A DNA stretch of 64,000 nt, from positions 5,014,711 through 5,078,710 of the forward strand of contig NC_053141.1 in NCBI RefSeq assembly GCF_016808335.1, written 5' to 3'. Origin of the DNA: Panicum virgatum. Its lineage: Eukaryota; Streptophyta; Magnoliopsida; Poales; Poaceae. Positions 22,418-32,601 of this stretch are shown here, piece after piece. Each line of letters begins with the position of its first letter. The first letter of the stretch is position 1. Below the pieces are notes generated by a model. The model saw only the letters and a program-made list of their open reading frames with translations, ran no database searches and was not told the origin of the DNA. Both the position numbers and the translations under genes were made by a program.

Positions 22418-23081
22418 GTTGTGCCACAAACCGGTACCAAATTGACACGGGGACAAAGACACCAGTTTGTGCCATTCACCGGTGCCCATTTTGCATGCAA
22501 AGGCACCGGCTTGTGCCTATGACCGGTGCCGGCTGGTGCCCATGGAAAAGGCACACGTTGGTGCGATGACCCGGTGCCGATGCACAACTTTTAGCACCGG
22601 GTCAGTGGCACCAACCGGTGCCTTTGGCCTGCCACTATAAATACCCCAGCCCCTCCCCGCCCTCTCCAAGCTGTCGTGAACTCACTGTTCATGGCAGCCG
22701 ACTGAGGGGAGGGGGCGAATTTTTCCAATTTTTTTCTTAAAAAGTTAGTATTTTTTTCTGCATACTTGAGCAAATTAATTTTATAGATGTAGTTAGCACT
22801 TGATTTAGTTTATACATATGATAATTATTTTTGGATGTAGTTAGCACCTGATTTAGTTTGTAGTTGTTATATTAATTGCTATAAATGTGATAATTATTTT
22901 TAGATGTAGTTAGCACAAAATTTAATTGATATTGTTATATAAATTATTTGGCATAAGAGAATTATTTATTTAGATGTAGTTAGCATTTTGGTAACTACAT
23001 GTTGTATATAAATTAATTATTTACATGTTATAAATTATTATTTGACACTCTATGATGTATTGCTATGAAATATGAACCCAG
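22418..23081 (+). promoter_or_regulatory. CACTA left subterminal repeats and promoter of the transposase gene
   Basis: 22418-22630 holds about ten CACCGGT/ACCGGTGCC-type motifs in both orientations. It is followed by CTATAAATACCCC at about 22636-22648, a good TATA box, and a C-rich leader. 22740-23060 is AT-rich with a repeated GATGTAGTTAGCA block (near 22786, 22837, 22904 and 22975; about 50-70 bp apart), probably leader intron. This places the transposase promoter within the subterminal repeat array, the usual CACTA arrangement. Confidence 0.65.
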
Positions 23082-26001
23082 ATGAGTCGGCAATGGATGT
23101 ACAATGCCGACCGAAGTTCAGTGGAGTTCATTGATGGCGTGCATGAATTCATAGAAGCGACCAATAAACACAAGTACTGTGGTTTCGTTCGTTGCCCGTG
23201 CAAATTCTGTCAAAATGAGAAGGATTACTCATCATCAAGAACCATCCACAATCATTGTTCAATAGTGGTTTCATGCCCAACTACTATATTTGGACCAAGC
23301 ATGGAGAAAGAGGGATTATGCTGGATAATAATGAAGAAGAAAAGGATAAGATTCCCGACTTTGCAGCCAATTACAGCGCTTTCTTTGAAGATACTGCAAT
23401 GGGTGAGCCTGAAGAAGATGCTGAAGAACATGTTGTGGAAGATGATCTTGGTCAGATGTTGCGTGAAGCAGAGAAAGTTTGCGAAACAGAAAAGGAATTG
23501 AGAGATTTGAAGCATATGTTGGAGGACTATATAACGTTGTTGTACCCAGATTGCAAACAAGGCCACAAAAAGTTGGCTACCACATTGGAATTGTTGCAAT
23601 AGAAGGCATCAAATGGTTTGTCTGACAAGGGATTCGAAGAGTTGCTGAAACTAATAAAAAACCGACTCCCTGAGGGTAACACCTTGCCAGAAACAACGTA
23701 CGAGGCAAGAAAGGTTGTTTGTCCTCTAGGGAAGCACAGAAGATACATGCATGTCATAATGACTGCATCCTCTATCGTGGTGAGGAGTATGAAAATTTGG
23801 ATGCGTGTCCGGTGTGCAAATATTGATGTGTATCTGAAACCACTAGTTGACGATCTTCTATTGTTGTGGAAAGAGGAGGGTGTTCGTGTGTGAGATGCGC
23901 ACGCAAAGGAACATTTTGACCTACGTGCATTACTTTTTGTAACCACCAATGATTGGCCTGCACAGAGCAACCTATTTGGACAGTCCAATAAGGGCTATAG
24001 GGCATGCACCCATTGTTTAGATGAAGCTGACAGCATGTATCTGAAGCACTGTAGGAAGATCGTGTACATGGGTCATTGTCAATTTCTTCCTATCAAGCAC
24101 CCATTAAGGAGGAAGCATGATCACTACGGTGGAAAGGCAGATCGTCGTACCAAACCAAGGCACCGTTGTGGGAAAATAGTATTTGAAATGTTTAAAGATA
24201 TAAAAGTAGTATTCGGAAAAGACCTGGCAGTAGATCGGTGCAGAGTGATGACGGACGTGCACCTATGTGGAAGAAAAAGAAGAGTATATTTTGGGATTTA
24301 CCTTATTGGGAAGTCTTAGAGGTCCGCCACATAATTGATGTGATGCACCTCACAAAGAATCTTTGTATTAACCTGCTAGGCTTCCTTGGTGTCTACAGTA
24401 AGCCAAAGGACACACTGGAAACATGGCAAGACCTTCAACGTATGAAACAACAGGCCGCCCTATATCCAGAAAAAAGGGATAAAGGACGTCATTACCTATG
24501 TCCTGCCTGCTACACTCTAAGCAAGGAAGAGAAGCAAAGTATGTTTGAATATTTGAACAGTATCAAGGTCCCATCAGGCTACTCTTCGAATATAAAGAGG
24601 CTACTAAACATGAAAGAGAAGAAATTCGCACACGTCAAGTCCCATGACTGTCACGTGTTGATGACACAATTACTGCCAGTTGCACTTAGAGGTATTCTAC
24701 CATCTAATGTTAGAGCAACAATCATAAAGCTATGCACATTTCTCAATGCAATTTCTCAAAAGACAATCGATCCAACGAGTCTAATCAGGCTACAAGAGGA
24801 TGTTGTCCAAAGTATCATTAGTCTTGAGATGATATTTCCTCCATCATTTTTCAATATTATGACGCATCTTTTGGTTCACATGGTCAAAGATATTGGTATT
24901 CTCGGTCCTGTATTCCTTCATAATATGTTCCCTTTTGAACAATTCTTCGTAGTCCTAAAGAAATACATTCGTAATTGGGATCGTATGGAAGGAACATTGC
25001 GAAGGTTTATGTGACAGAGGAGGTCATTGAGTTTTGTGTTGACTTTATGGATGAACTTTGCCCGATTGGGGTTCCAGTATCACAACATGAGGGCGGCAGA
25101 TTGGAAAGGGCACACTTGGAAGGAAATCAATAAATGCCAGGGACCATGCTACGTTGAGCAAAGCGCATCTCACAGTTCTGCAATAGTTAGCCTTAGTGGC
25201 TTCATACATGGAGGAGCACAAGCAAATGGTGCGAAGTAGGTACCCTTGAAGTCTGAAACATGAATTACAAACCATCATAACGATACATTCGCCACCTGGT
25301 TGCAGAAGGAACTCATGGGCAATGATGAAATTCATGAGCAGCTAGCCTGGCTGGCCAGGGGTCCAGCTAATTCAATCTTGACGTACCAAGAATATGAAAT
25401 TAATGGATACACATTTTACACAAGAGCCCAAGATAACAAGAGCACCAATCAAAATAGCGGTGTCCGTATAGATGACACAGACTCTAGTGGCCAAACAAAC
25501 TCATATTTTGGTTACATTGAGGAGATTTGGGAACTCGACTATGGGTCGCTGAAGATTCCTCTATTTCGTTGCCAATGGGTGAAGCTGACTGGAAAAGGTG
25601 TCGATATCAATGAGTATGGAATGACAACCGTAGACCTCAAAGAGCTTGGCTTTCGAGACGAACCATTCGTCCTAGCTAAGGATGTCACTCAAGTTTTCTA
25701 TATGCAGGACATGTCTAGCAAACCCAAAAAGGACAAGTCTAGAAATAAATCAGCAAAGGACAAGTCAGATGGAGATGAGCCAAAGCGTCATATAGTTTTA
25801 GCAGGTAAAAGAAAAATTGTGGGAGTTAACGATGTAACAGATGAAGAAGAATACAACAAGGTTGAAGACATGACTCCGTTTGCTGTGGAGGTCGACACAA
25901 GTATCCTTTTAGCCCAAGAGGAGGCTCCCTACGCACGCCATGATCACAATGAAGGGACGATTATAAATCAAACCATCGTTAATATTCCATTAGTTCAATG
26001 A
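23082..26001 (+). pseudogene. CACTA TNP2-like transposase (disrupted)
   Basis: Domains in order: an N-terminal transposase-associated domain (MSRQWMYNADRSSVEF, with CPCKFC and a downstream His) at 23082-23600; a TNP2 catalytic region at about 23700-24330 (HNDCILYRGEEYENLDACPVC, IDVMHLTKNLC); a DUF4218-like domain at about 24640-25130 (HDCHVLMTQLLPVALRG, YFCMFPFEQ-type segment); and a DUF4216-like domain at about 25500-25710 (YIEEIWELDYGSLKIPLFRCQW). The C-terminus is lysine-rich. Several frameshifts (about 23255, 23740-24240 region) and stops (TAG after LELLQ at 23600-23602, TGA at about 25012) make a full product impossible. The intact family protein cuts the TIRs and moves the element. Transposition of this copy would need enzyme from elsewhere. 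Confidence 0.88.
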
Positions 26002-26319
26002 TTATCTCTTGTAATATTTCTCATCAACATTTACTATTTGTACTCATCATTTGAAATATTTGTAATATTATTTGTGAGGACCATATAGAGTATTATTGTA
26101 ACCTAGATATAAAAAATAGTCTCACCGAATATTTTTTGGGAAAAGATAAGAAAACACACACTCAGTCACAGTCACAGTCACAGAATTATTAGTCTCACAA
26201 CTAATTAACATGAACAATATATAATATTTTCCCACTAATATAAGGTCAATACAATTTTTACCTACTTACATATAAACATTTGTGAATTTTCTGAAATTAT
26301 ATTTGATTTTTTGCAAATA
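26002..26319. other. AT-rich 3' flank of the CACTA transposase gene
   Basis: No gene. AT-rich sequence with a short (CAGTCA)n run at about 26162-26180. It leads into the duplicated segment that starts near 26320. Confidence 0.4.
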
Positions 26320-26500
26320 TTTTTGAGCAATATTTGATTTATTAGCCAATTAATAGATTTATAATAGAACAAGAAAGGGAAAACAAAACAAAAAGAAAAC
26401 GGTACCTTATGGTATCCTTTGGTACCGGGTGCTAACAATAACTGGTACCATAGAAGTACCTTTGGTACCCGGTAGTAGTTTCACCCGGTACTAAAGGGAA
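26320..26500 (+). repeat. Internal direct repeat of the CACTA, copy 1
   Basis: The block from a GCAATATTTGATTTATTAG-like segment through an A/G-rich stretch to GGTACCTTATGGTATCCTTTGG and TACCGGGTG-type motifs is repeated, diverged, at about 27245-27420. The motifs match those of the element's subterminal regions, although this lies in the middle of the element. Confidence 0.7.
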
Positions 26501-26524
26501 ATTCTATACTCCGGGTGTACGTCC

Positions 26525-26705
26525 GGAGTGTCCGGGAATGTTCGGATGTCCGAACTTATGCATGGATACTCCGGACAGAAGAACGGATACTCCGGAGGGT
26601 CTCGGATACTCCGGACATTTGTCCGGATACTCCGTACGTGTGTACGGACATCCGTACAAACCATCGGATACTCCGGAATTTTGTCCGGATACTCCGGGTA
26701 CTCCG
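26525..26705. repeat. Palindromic GGATACTCCGGA array with ~20.5-bp period
   Basis: Nine 12-bp motif copies of the GGATACTCCGGA type start at 26525, 26544, 26564, 26585, 26604, 26625, 26646, 26666 and 26687, spaced 19-21 bp. The spacers complete facing palindromes such as CCGGACATTTGTCCGG, CCGTACGTGTGTACGG and CCGGAATTTTGTCCGG. Spacing near two helical turns puts sites on one face of DNA. The array lies between the two CACTA genes. Overlapping open frames here come from the repeat, not from a gene. A binding-site role for an element protein is inference. Confidence 0.85.
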
Positions 26706-27244
26706 AGTTGTAAAAATATTTAAAATTATCAAATGTATTAAAATAAATTGAACCAAATTAGTACACACCATAACGCATGTTAGAAAAAATACATCATAAT
26801 TTGTATCATTATTTTGATAGGTTAGAATATTAATAATAAACCCCTTAAACTATCGTTTGGTTCATTTTACCCCTCAAACTATGCTCTTTGGTTCAGATTA
26901 ACCACTAATAAAAATTTTCTTTTTTATTTCTCCATGTATAGGTGGAGTTTTAAGTTGAAATTTTACAAAATATTAGTTGAGGGGAGTAAATTGAACTTTT
27001 TCTTAAAAATAACCCAAAATTTAACAAGAAACAGTACATCATGTCGGTTGCGTACACAAAAACTTTTGAAGTGAAATCCCTACACTCACAAACACATACA
27101 CACATACTCACTCACACACACATACACTCACTCACACTCTCTCTTACTCTCTCTTACTCCCAGGCACATACTCACACTCTCTCTTACTCCCAGGCACATA
27201 CGAATTAAAAATAAATTGATTTATTTGGTACAAGAATTTTTTTC
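26706..27244. repeat. AT-rich spacer with CA/CT simple repeats
   Basis: 26706-27060 is AT-rich without a gene. 27075-27200 is a (CACATA/CACTCA)n and (CTCTCTTA)n microsatellite that includes a direct repeat of CTCTCTTACTCCCAGGCACA at about 27150-27170 and 27177-27199. Confidence 0.75.
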
Positions 27245-27420
27245 GAATATTTTCAAGCAACATTTGATTTATTAGGCAATTAACAGAGTTATTAGGCAAT
27301 TAAATCATTTATTAGAGAACCAGAAAGGGGAAAAGAAAAGATAACAAAAATAAAATGCTATCTTATGGTACCAAAGGATCTCCTTTTGTACCAGGTGGGA
27401 ACTACACCCAGTACCAAAGG
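27245..27420 (+). repeat. Internal direct repeat of the CACTA, copy 2
   Basis: Diverged copy of 26320-26500: GCAACATTTGATTTATTAGG, an A/G-rich stretch with AACCAGAAAGGGGAAAAG, then ATCTTATGGTACCAAAGG and TACCAGGTGG. It is followed by the tRNA-like module and a second set of subterminal-type motifs. Confidence 0.7.
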
Positions 27421-27439
27421 TCCCTTTTCGGCCAAAAAA

Positions 27440-27516
27440 AGGGGTGGCGCGCGGGATTCGAACTGTGGCCGCGGCACCCAAATTTCCTTGCTTTACCAAT
27501 GAGCTACTGACGGATT
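27440..27516 (-). other. tRNA-like module with A-box and B-box inside the CACTA
   Basis: On the minus strand the segment contains TAGCTCATTGGT (27506 to 27495, fits the Pol III A-box) and, 30 bases downstream, AGTTCGAATCC (27464 to 27454, fits the B-box/T-loop). D-arm and T-arm positions are right for a tRNA, but the full cloverleaf was not folded and the acceptor stem does not pair well by eye, so it is not called a functional tRNA gene. A similar module on the minus strand is in the small CACTA at 60468-60545. Confidence 0.55.
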
Positions 27517-27579
27517 TCAGGCAACTCATGCCCAACAAGCGGGAAAAACAAATCTCCCCCATCTTTAGGCACCGGTTGG

Positions 27580-28550
27580 GTTTCTTCACCTGGTACTAAA
27601 GGGGATTTCATTTCCCGCCTGTTGGGGACCTAAGGCACTGGCTGGATCTAAAATCGGTTCCTAAGGTTGTCTTAGGTACCGGGTGATGTTTTCACCCGGT
27701 ATCAAAAGCCCTGGATATATATATCCCTTCTTCCTCAGTCCCCTCCCCTGCTCCAACACTTAGTCGCGATTGCCGCCGCCTCCACACCCGCCGCGCCTGG
27801 TCATCACGCGCTGCAGCATCGTCGTGCCGCCGCCGCCGCTCGTGTCTTCTCCGTGCCCATGGGGCCTCCTCCGCTTGTGCACCTTCCTTTTCCTCGCTGG
27901 GCCCCTACCGGCCGACGCCGCGCCCTCACCAACCGGCCACGCCGTCACTACGTCTTCGCATCCCCTTGCCGCTCTTTTGCGGCCTGGACGCCGCTCGCCC
28001 CGGCCGCTTCGATGCCACCGCCGCACGCCACCACTCCGCCATGACTGGACCACCGCCGCACGCCACCCCCTCCGCCGCGACTGCACCACCACCGTGCGCC
28101 CTCTCCTTCGGCTCCCCCTCGGTGCGTCGCTGCCATCCCTGACGCCCCTGCTCGGCCATCCCGCACCGCGTCGTCGTCTCCCCAACATAAGGCATGGCCA
28201 TCGACCCTTTTGTCGACCCTTTTTTCTTTTTTCTTTTATTGTTTTATTATTTAGCTTACTTCTTTTTGCATTATCATGTATTTCTTAATTATTCACATGT
28301 ACTTAACTAAAATATCAATTTAGATGTTTCAAAGATATTTACATGTCTTTGAAATTTTGGATAACTTTATATTTCAGTTTAGTATTTCTTTAGTATACTA
28401 TTTGATATTAGTTGTTTTAGTGATAACTAGATAGTTTAATTTTCATTGTGAATTTCATGTACATGTATTATTTGAATGATGCAATTAGGTTTAGCTCAAA
28501 TTAAATTGAATTCAAACCACTACAATTATTAGGGTTAGTTTGAGTTAAGG
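27580..28550 (+). promoter_or_regulatory. Second promoter-like region and GC-rich leader of CACTA gene 2
   Basis: 27588-27712 carries CACCGGTTGGG, CACCTGGTACT, TACCGGGTGA and CACCCGGTAT motifs of the subterminal kind. It is followed by a GGATATATATATCCC TATA-like palindrome (about 27713-27727). 27770-28200 is a C-rich, Pro/Arg-coding low-complexity leader, open in several frames but without recognisable protein features. AT-rich sequence (28200-28550, probably a leader intron) precedes the first credible coding exon at 28551. Confidence 0.55.
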
Positions 28551-31500
28551 ATGAACCCCTATGATGAAGAGACCGCCACAAGATACATGATGGATGTAAT
28601 AAACGAAGATACTAGGGCCAACGCCGCCGAACAATTTGGTGCAGAAGAGGCCCGGACAGCTGATTCGTTACTGAATATGTCCGGAGATGCCAGTGAAGAA
28701 GATGATGACTTTGCCCCGACGACCGCTCAGCAGCCCGTTCCGACGTCGTCTGGATCGAAGATGAGCCAGTCAAAAGGGAAATGCCGGCCGACAAAAAAAA
28801 TGGAGGGAAGACAGGTCATCACAGGAGTGGATGCAGAGAGTTGTCCATGTGCTCCAGAGGTTGCTAGCACCAAGTTTGTCACCCAATGTGGGGTTGTTGT
28901 TCGGCGAGAATTCCGACCATCACAAGACTCTGGAAATCGAGCAGTCCAGGAGAACAACAACACGCCGTGCCTCCACACCAGAAGGAAATGCTATGGAGAG
29001 AACTGAAGGATATGTTCATTTTTCCTAAAAGTGTAGATGAAGAACTTGTGAAGCAATGTGCCTTAAAAAAGATGGCCCTTGCATTTGCAACATTCAAGAA
29101 GAAGTTGTTTGCCAATTACATCAAGAAGGATAAGGAACCGAACTAGGACGATTTTCCTCAGGTTAAACCTTACTGGGAGGAGTTCAAACTGTGCAATCTA
29201 TCAGAGGATGCACAAGAAAAATCTGAAGCGGCCAAGAAGAATGCGGCACAAAATAAGTACAGTCACCACCTTGGGGCGAGTTGGTATAAGAAGGCAATTA
29301 AGAAATGGCAGAAGATAGAGCAGGACCTTATGGTTAGAGGCATCCGGCCGGCGACTTGTGACTGGACGGATAGATCGAAGTGATGGTTATTTGCTAATGG
29401 TGTGACACTGAATCAAACGGATGGAACTTTGGTCGTGCCGGAGCAAATGCAAGAAGTGGCCCGCGATCTGATCACAGCAGTAGATGAGGCCAAATAAGGA
29501 ATATTCCAGCCTCAATGGGAGAATGATGAGCTGACCAGGGCGTTAAAGAATCCCGAACACCCTGGACGAGCCCGTGGCATCGGCATGGCCCCATGGAAAG
29601 TTGCTTGGGCTGGAGATAGCTCATACAAGACTCATCAAAAGAGCAAGGCAGAACAGGATGAGAAAATCCGTGCCATACAAGAATAGATGAACAAAGGAGT
29701 TACATCGCTGGAATCTCAGATGGACGCAAGGGTCAATGAGGCAGTGCAGCCAGCTCTGAGCCGGTCCATTCTTGGGCCGCAGCCGCCAGATGTTGTGATA
29801 AGCCCGGCCTCTCAGCGACGCAGCGGCTGTGCTTCCACGGCGGCGCCTGACGTACTAGCTCAGCACCACCCGATTGAGGCAGCACCGGTGGAGAGGTATC
29901 CCGTGGATGATATCACCATTCCAACAGAATGCGAGCTACATATGCGAGCTAAGAATATATCCATTCATGTAGCATACGGGTCAGTCCTTCCAGTGAATCC
30001 TAATAGTACAATTCATGGAAAGCCGATGCCCTTTGGCTACACCTCCATCACAGTCGAGCAGATAGTTGGAACGAGCGGAGACAATGACAATCTCGAGCTT
30101 GATTTTGTTGGAGGCGATGGAGAAAAGACATTGGGAGACGCACTCCACGGGATCGTTCTATGGCGCATGGCCGACATCAAACTTATTGGGAACACAGCGG
30201 CTCCCGTGGATCCCCCTTCTCCTCCCCACTATGATAATGATGATCGTGATTCCTCTCCGCAACCTCCCTCACCACCGTCTCCACCTGGGCAAAGGGCCAG
30301 TAGTACTCCAACTCCACCAGCACAAAAAAGAGAGAAAGATATCATCCCTCCCACCAGCTGGACCCACAAACAAGAAGTAGAAAAGAGTCAAAAAGAAGAT
30401 AGGCCCTAAGAAGAAATTAGTTTATGAGATGACCGTCGAGGAAACGATGTCGGATGAAGTGGAACGCCATGTGAAAGAACATTTCAAACCTAAAGTCTCA
30501 TAGAAGAGGGTACCAGCAGATCCACAAATAGCAGCAAAGGTTTACAAATGCCTGAACAACCCACCAGGACCAATCAAACTACCCTCAGACTTCGACCGGA
30601 CGTTGATAAAGGCACAACAGAGAAATAAGAAATGTGGAAAGACCGTTCCGCAACTAGGGATAGTACAAAAGGAACTCGAGTCCCTCGTGGTGACGAGGGA
30701 GCCAGACCAACATGCGGCAAAATTTCTTCGCGAAACAAGATTCACGCTTGAGCAGGCACGGGGGAGAATGGAAGATCTTTCAATTGCTAAAGTGGTTGTT
30801 GTTCCATACAAGCTGGACAACCTTTTGTCACTGAGGAGGAGGAGATGAATCTAGGCACACAGATGTACAATTTACATAAATGGTACATGCGCATGTCGAG
30901 TGATGAAACAAATATGTTTGGAGTTAAGTATCGCGACCACGATTTCTTCCGTGGGGAGGATGACTTCTGGGTGGACTTCAAACTTCTACATCACATATAC
31001 CGTCGACAAGCCCTAGACATCTCTATCATCACCATTTGGGCTCCGTAAGTATCAATAATATCTAGATTACCATCGACTTAAGTATCTTCGTGCACTATAT
31101 AATTTGTATTTTATCGTTCAATATGGAGATTCAAAGATGCCGAAAAGAAGGATGGCATCATCAGGTGGGCTTCATGATGCCGTTACTAGTCAACCAGAAA
31201 GTTCTTAACGATAATTACGAGACGTGTCAAAACATGTACCATTTCCTGATGCGGCAACATTACAAATCCTATATAATGATACCCTACAACTTTGGGTAAG
31301 ACTTGGTCGACTCATACCTCTTTTATATTCCTAAATAAATACTAAGTCAAATTTGGATGTATATATGCTTATGTATTTATATCTGCAGTTATCATTGGAT
31401 TTTGCTCGTAATTTGCATGGACAGTAGTAATCTTATAGTGTTTGACTCCATGAGGTGCCCACAGGCCGCAATCCAACACTTTATAGACCTAGTGAACAGG

Positions 31501-32082
31501 TAAGTACAATGTGCATAATCAAATTCTTTTCATTTTTAGATTAATTATTGAACATCAAACTTTTTTTTGCGCAGGGTGTGGAAACAGTTTGTAAAAAAGA
31601 ACAAAGGAGCCGGTCAAGGGAAGAAGGAACTAAACGTTAGAATGGATTTTCCGGTATGTTGGGTCGCGACCATTTTTTTAATTAATATCAATTGTTCTGC
31701 ATAGGTGTACACAAATAATGAATAACTATTTTATTTCTCCTACAATGTGCGAGACAAAGCCAAGGAACTGATTGGTGTGGGTACTACGTATACGACTACA
31801 TACATGGTCCAGTTCAATGCGGGAAGGATACTATGGAGGATCTAAGAGTATGTACAAATAGTTCACAACTACATTTTCCTAATTATACTAACATGATGAA
31901 TTAATATATCAATCTTTCCGAAAATGATAGATGTCACAAATCTACAACGCCACTTCTGATGTCGATCGGATTAACGCCGTGTGCGAGCAGCTCGCAGGAT
32001 TCATTATGAGGGAGATCCTAGATCCTAGAGGCGAGTTCTACCACGACGGTCACATCAATAGAGTGTCCGCTTCGACGTCGTG
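28551..32082 (+). pseudogene. CACTA second gene: Transposase_24/DUF8039-type protein with Ulp1-like cysteine protease domain
   Basis: Starts MNPYDEETATRYMMDV. A plant-transposase (Transposase_24-like) domain spans about 29000-29500 (MWRELKDMFIFP, HHLGASWYKKAIKKW). A DUF8039-like domain at about 29920-30190 (ECELHMRAKNISIHVAYG) precedes a Pro-rich linker. The C-terminus is a Ulp1/C48-like fold spread over small exons (about 30845-31044, 31129-31295, 31389-31499, 31575-31653, 31745-31850, 31930-32082). It has catalytic-type His (YHWILLVI), Asp (LIVFDSM) and Cys (GTDWCGYY). Splice phases join at several introns (for example FG/YHW). Stops at about 29146, 29381, 29495, 29684 and 30406, plus frameshifts, disable it. 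Such proteases in CACTA and MULE elements are known but their role is unclear; de-SUMOylation is only a family-level guess. Confidence 0.8.
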
Positions 32083-32598
32083 AGAGGCCTATTACTTGCA
32101 CTATAAACATTTCTTGTATATTTGTAAATATTTCTAAACGTGATGTCGTGTTATTTGTATATTTGTAACATATTGTTATTGCTAATTAACTTAATTATAT
32201 GTTTGTCTTTGACTTTTAGTTAATTTCGAATATTATTTTGACATGAACACGATCAATGGACGTGTTATGGTGTAGAGCTCGGGTACGCGTAGCAGTTTTG
32301 AAAGAATAAATAGTAATAAACAAATAAATAAAATTAGAATTGGGATAAATGAGGAAAACACTATGGTACCGGTTGGAAATACCAACCGATACCAAAGGGG
32401 CTGCCTGCTTGCATCAGCGTGGCAGCCCCTTTGGTACCGGTTGGTATTTCCAACTGGTACCAAAGGCCACCTTATTCACCGGTTAAAATACCCGGTGTCC
32501 TAGACCAATGCCTTTGGTCTCGGTTTCGTGGTACCAGTTCAAAATCCATTACCTAAGGCCGTTTTTAACCAGTGCCCACGGCCTGTTTTCTAGTAGTG
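32083..32598. repeat. CACTA right subterminal region and TIR
   Basis: 32083-32330 is AT-rich 3' flank of gene 2. 32350-32560 holds facing GGTACCGGTTGG/CCAACCGATACC motifs, including a hairpin whose arms are AGGGGCTGCC and GGCAGCCCCT (about 32394-32430). The TIR is at 32580-32598. CCC target duplication follows. Confidence 0.85.
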
Positions 32599-32601
32599 CC
32601 C

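Larger units (their letters stand above)
20702..32598 (+). mobile_element. CACTA (En/Spm) DNA transposon, 11.9 kb, with nested solo LTR
   Basis: Begins CACTACTAGAAAATAGGCC at 20702 and ends with the complementary GGCCTGTTTTCTAGTAGTG at 32598, giving a terminal inverted repeat of about 19 bp with one mismatch. The 3-bp target duplication CCC flanks both ends (20699-20701 and 32599-32601), as expected for CACTA elements. It sits inside a copia RT gene whose frame resumes after it. Subterminal regions carry many ACCGGT/GGTACC-type motifs. It encodes a TNP2-like transposase (23082-26001) and a second gene with a Ulp1-like domain (28551-32082), both with disablements. The nested solo LTR accounts for about 1.5 kb. 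Confidence 0.95.

Noticed and set aside
24035..24319. Separate small gene in the CACTA
   Set aside because: It is part of the broken TNP2 coding region in a shifted frame.
26525..26705. CRISPR-like spaced repeats
   Set aside because: Repeats are 12 bp with ~8-bp spacers in a plant transposon; no resemblance to CRISPR arrays.
26515..26751. Three overlapping open frames
   Set aside because: Caused by the ~20-bp repeat array, not coding.
27440..27516. Functional tRNA gene
   Set aside because: A and B boxes fit but the acceptor stem and anticodon arm do not pair convincingly by eye, so it is listed only as tRNA-like.
27770..28288. 172-codon Pro/Arg-rich frame in the CACTA
   Set aside because: GC-rich leader open in several frames; composition does not look like a folded protein and no homology is recognised.
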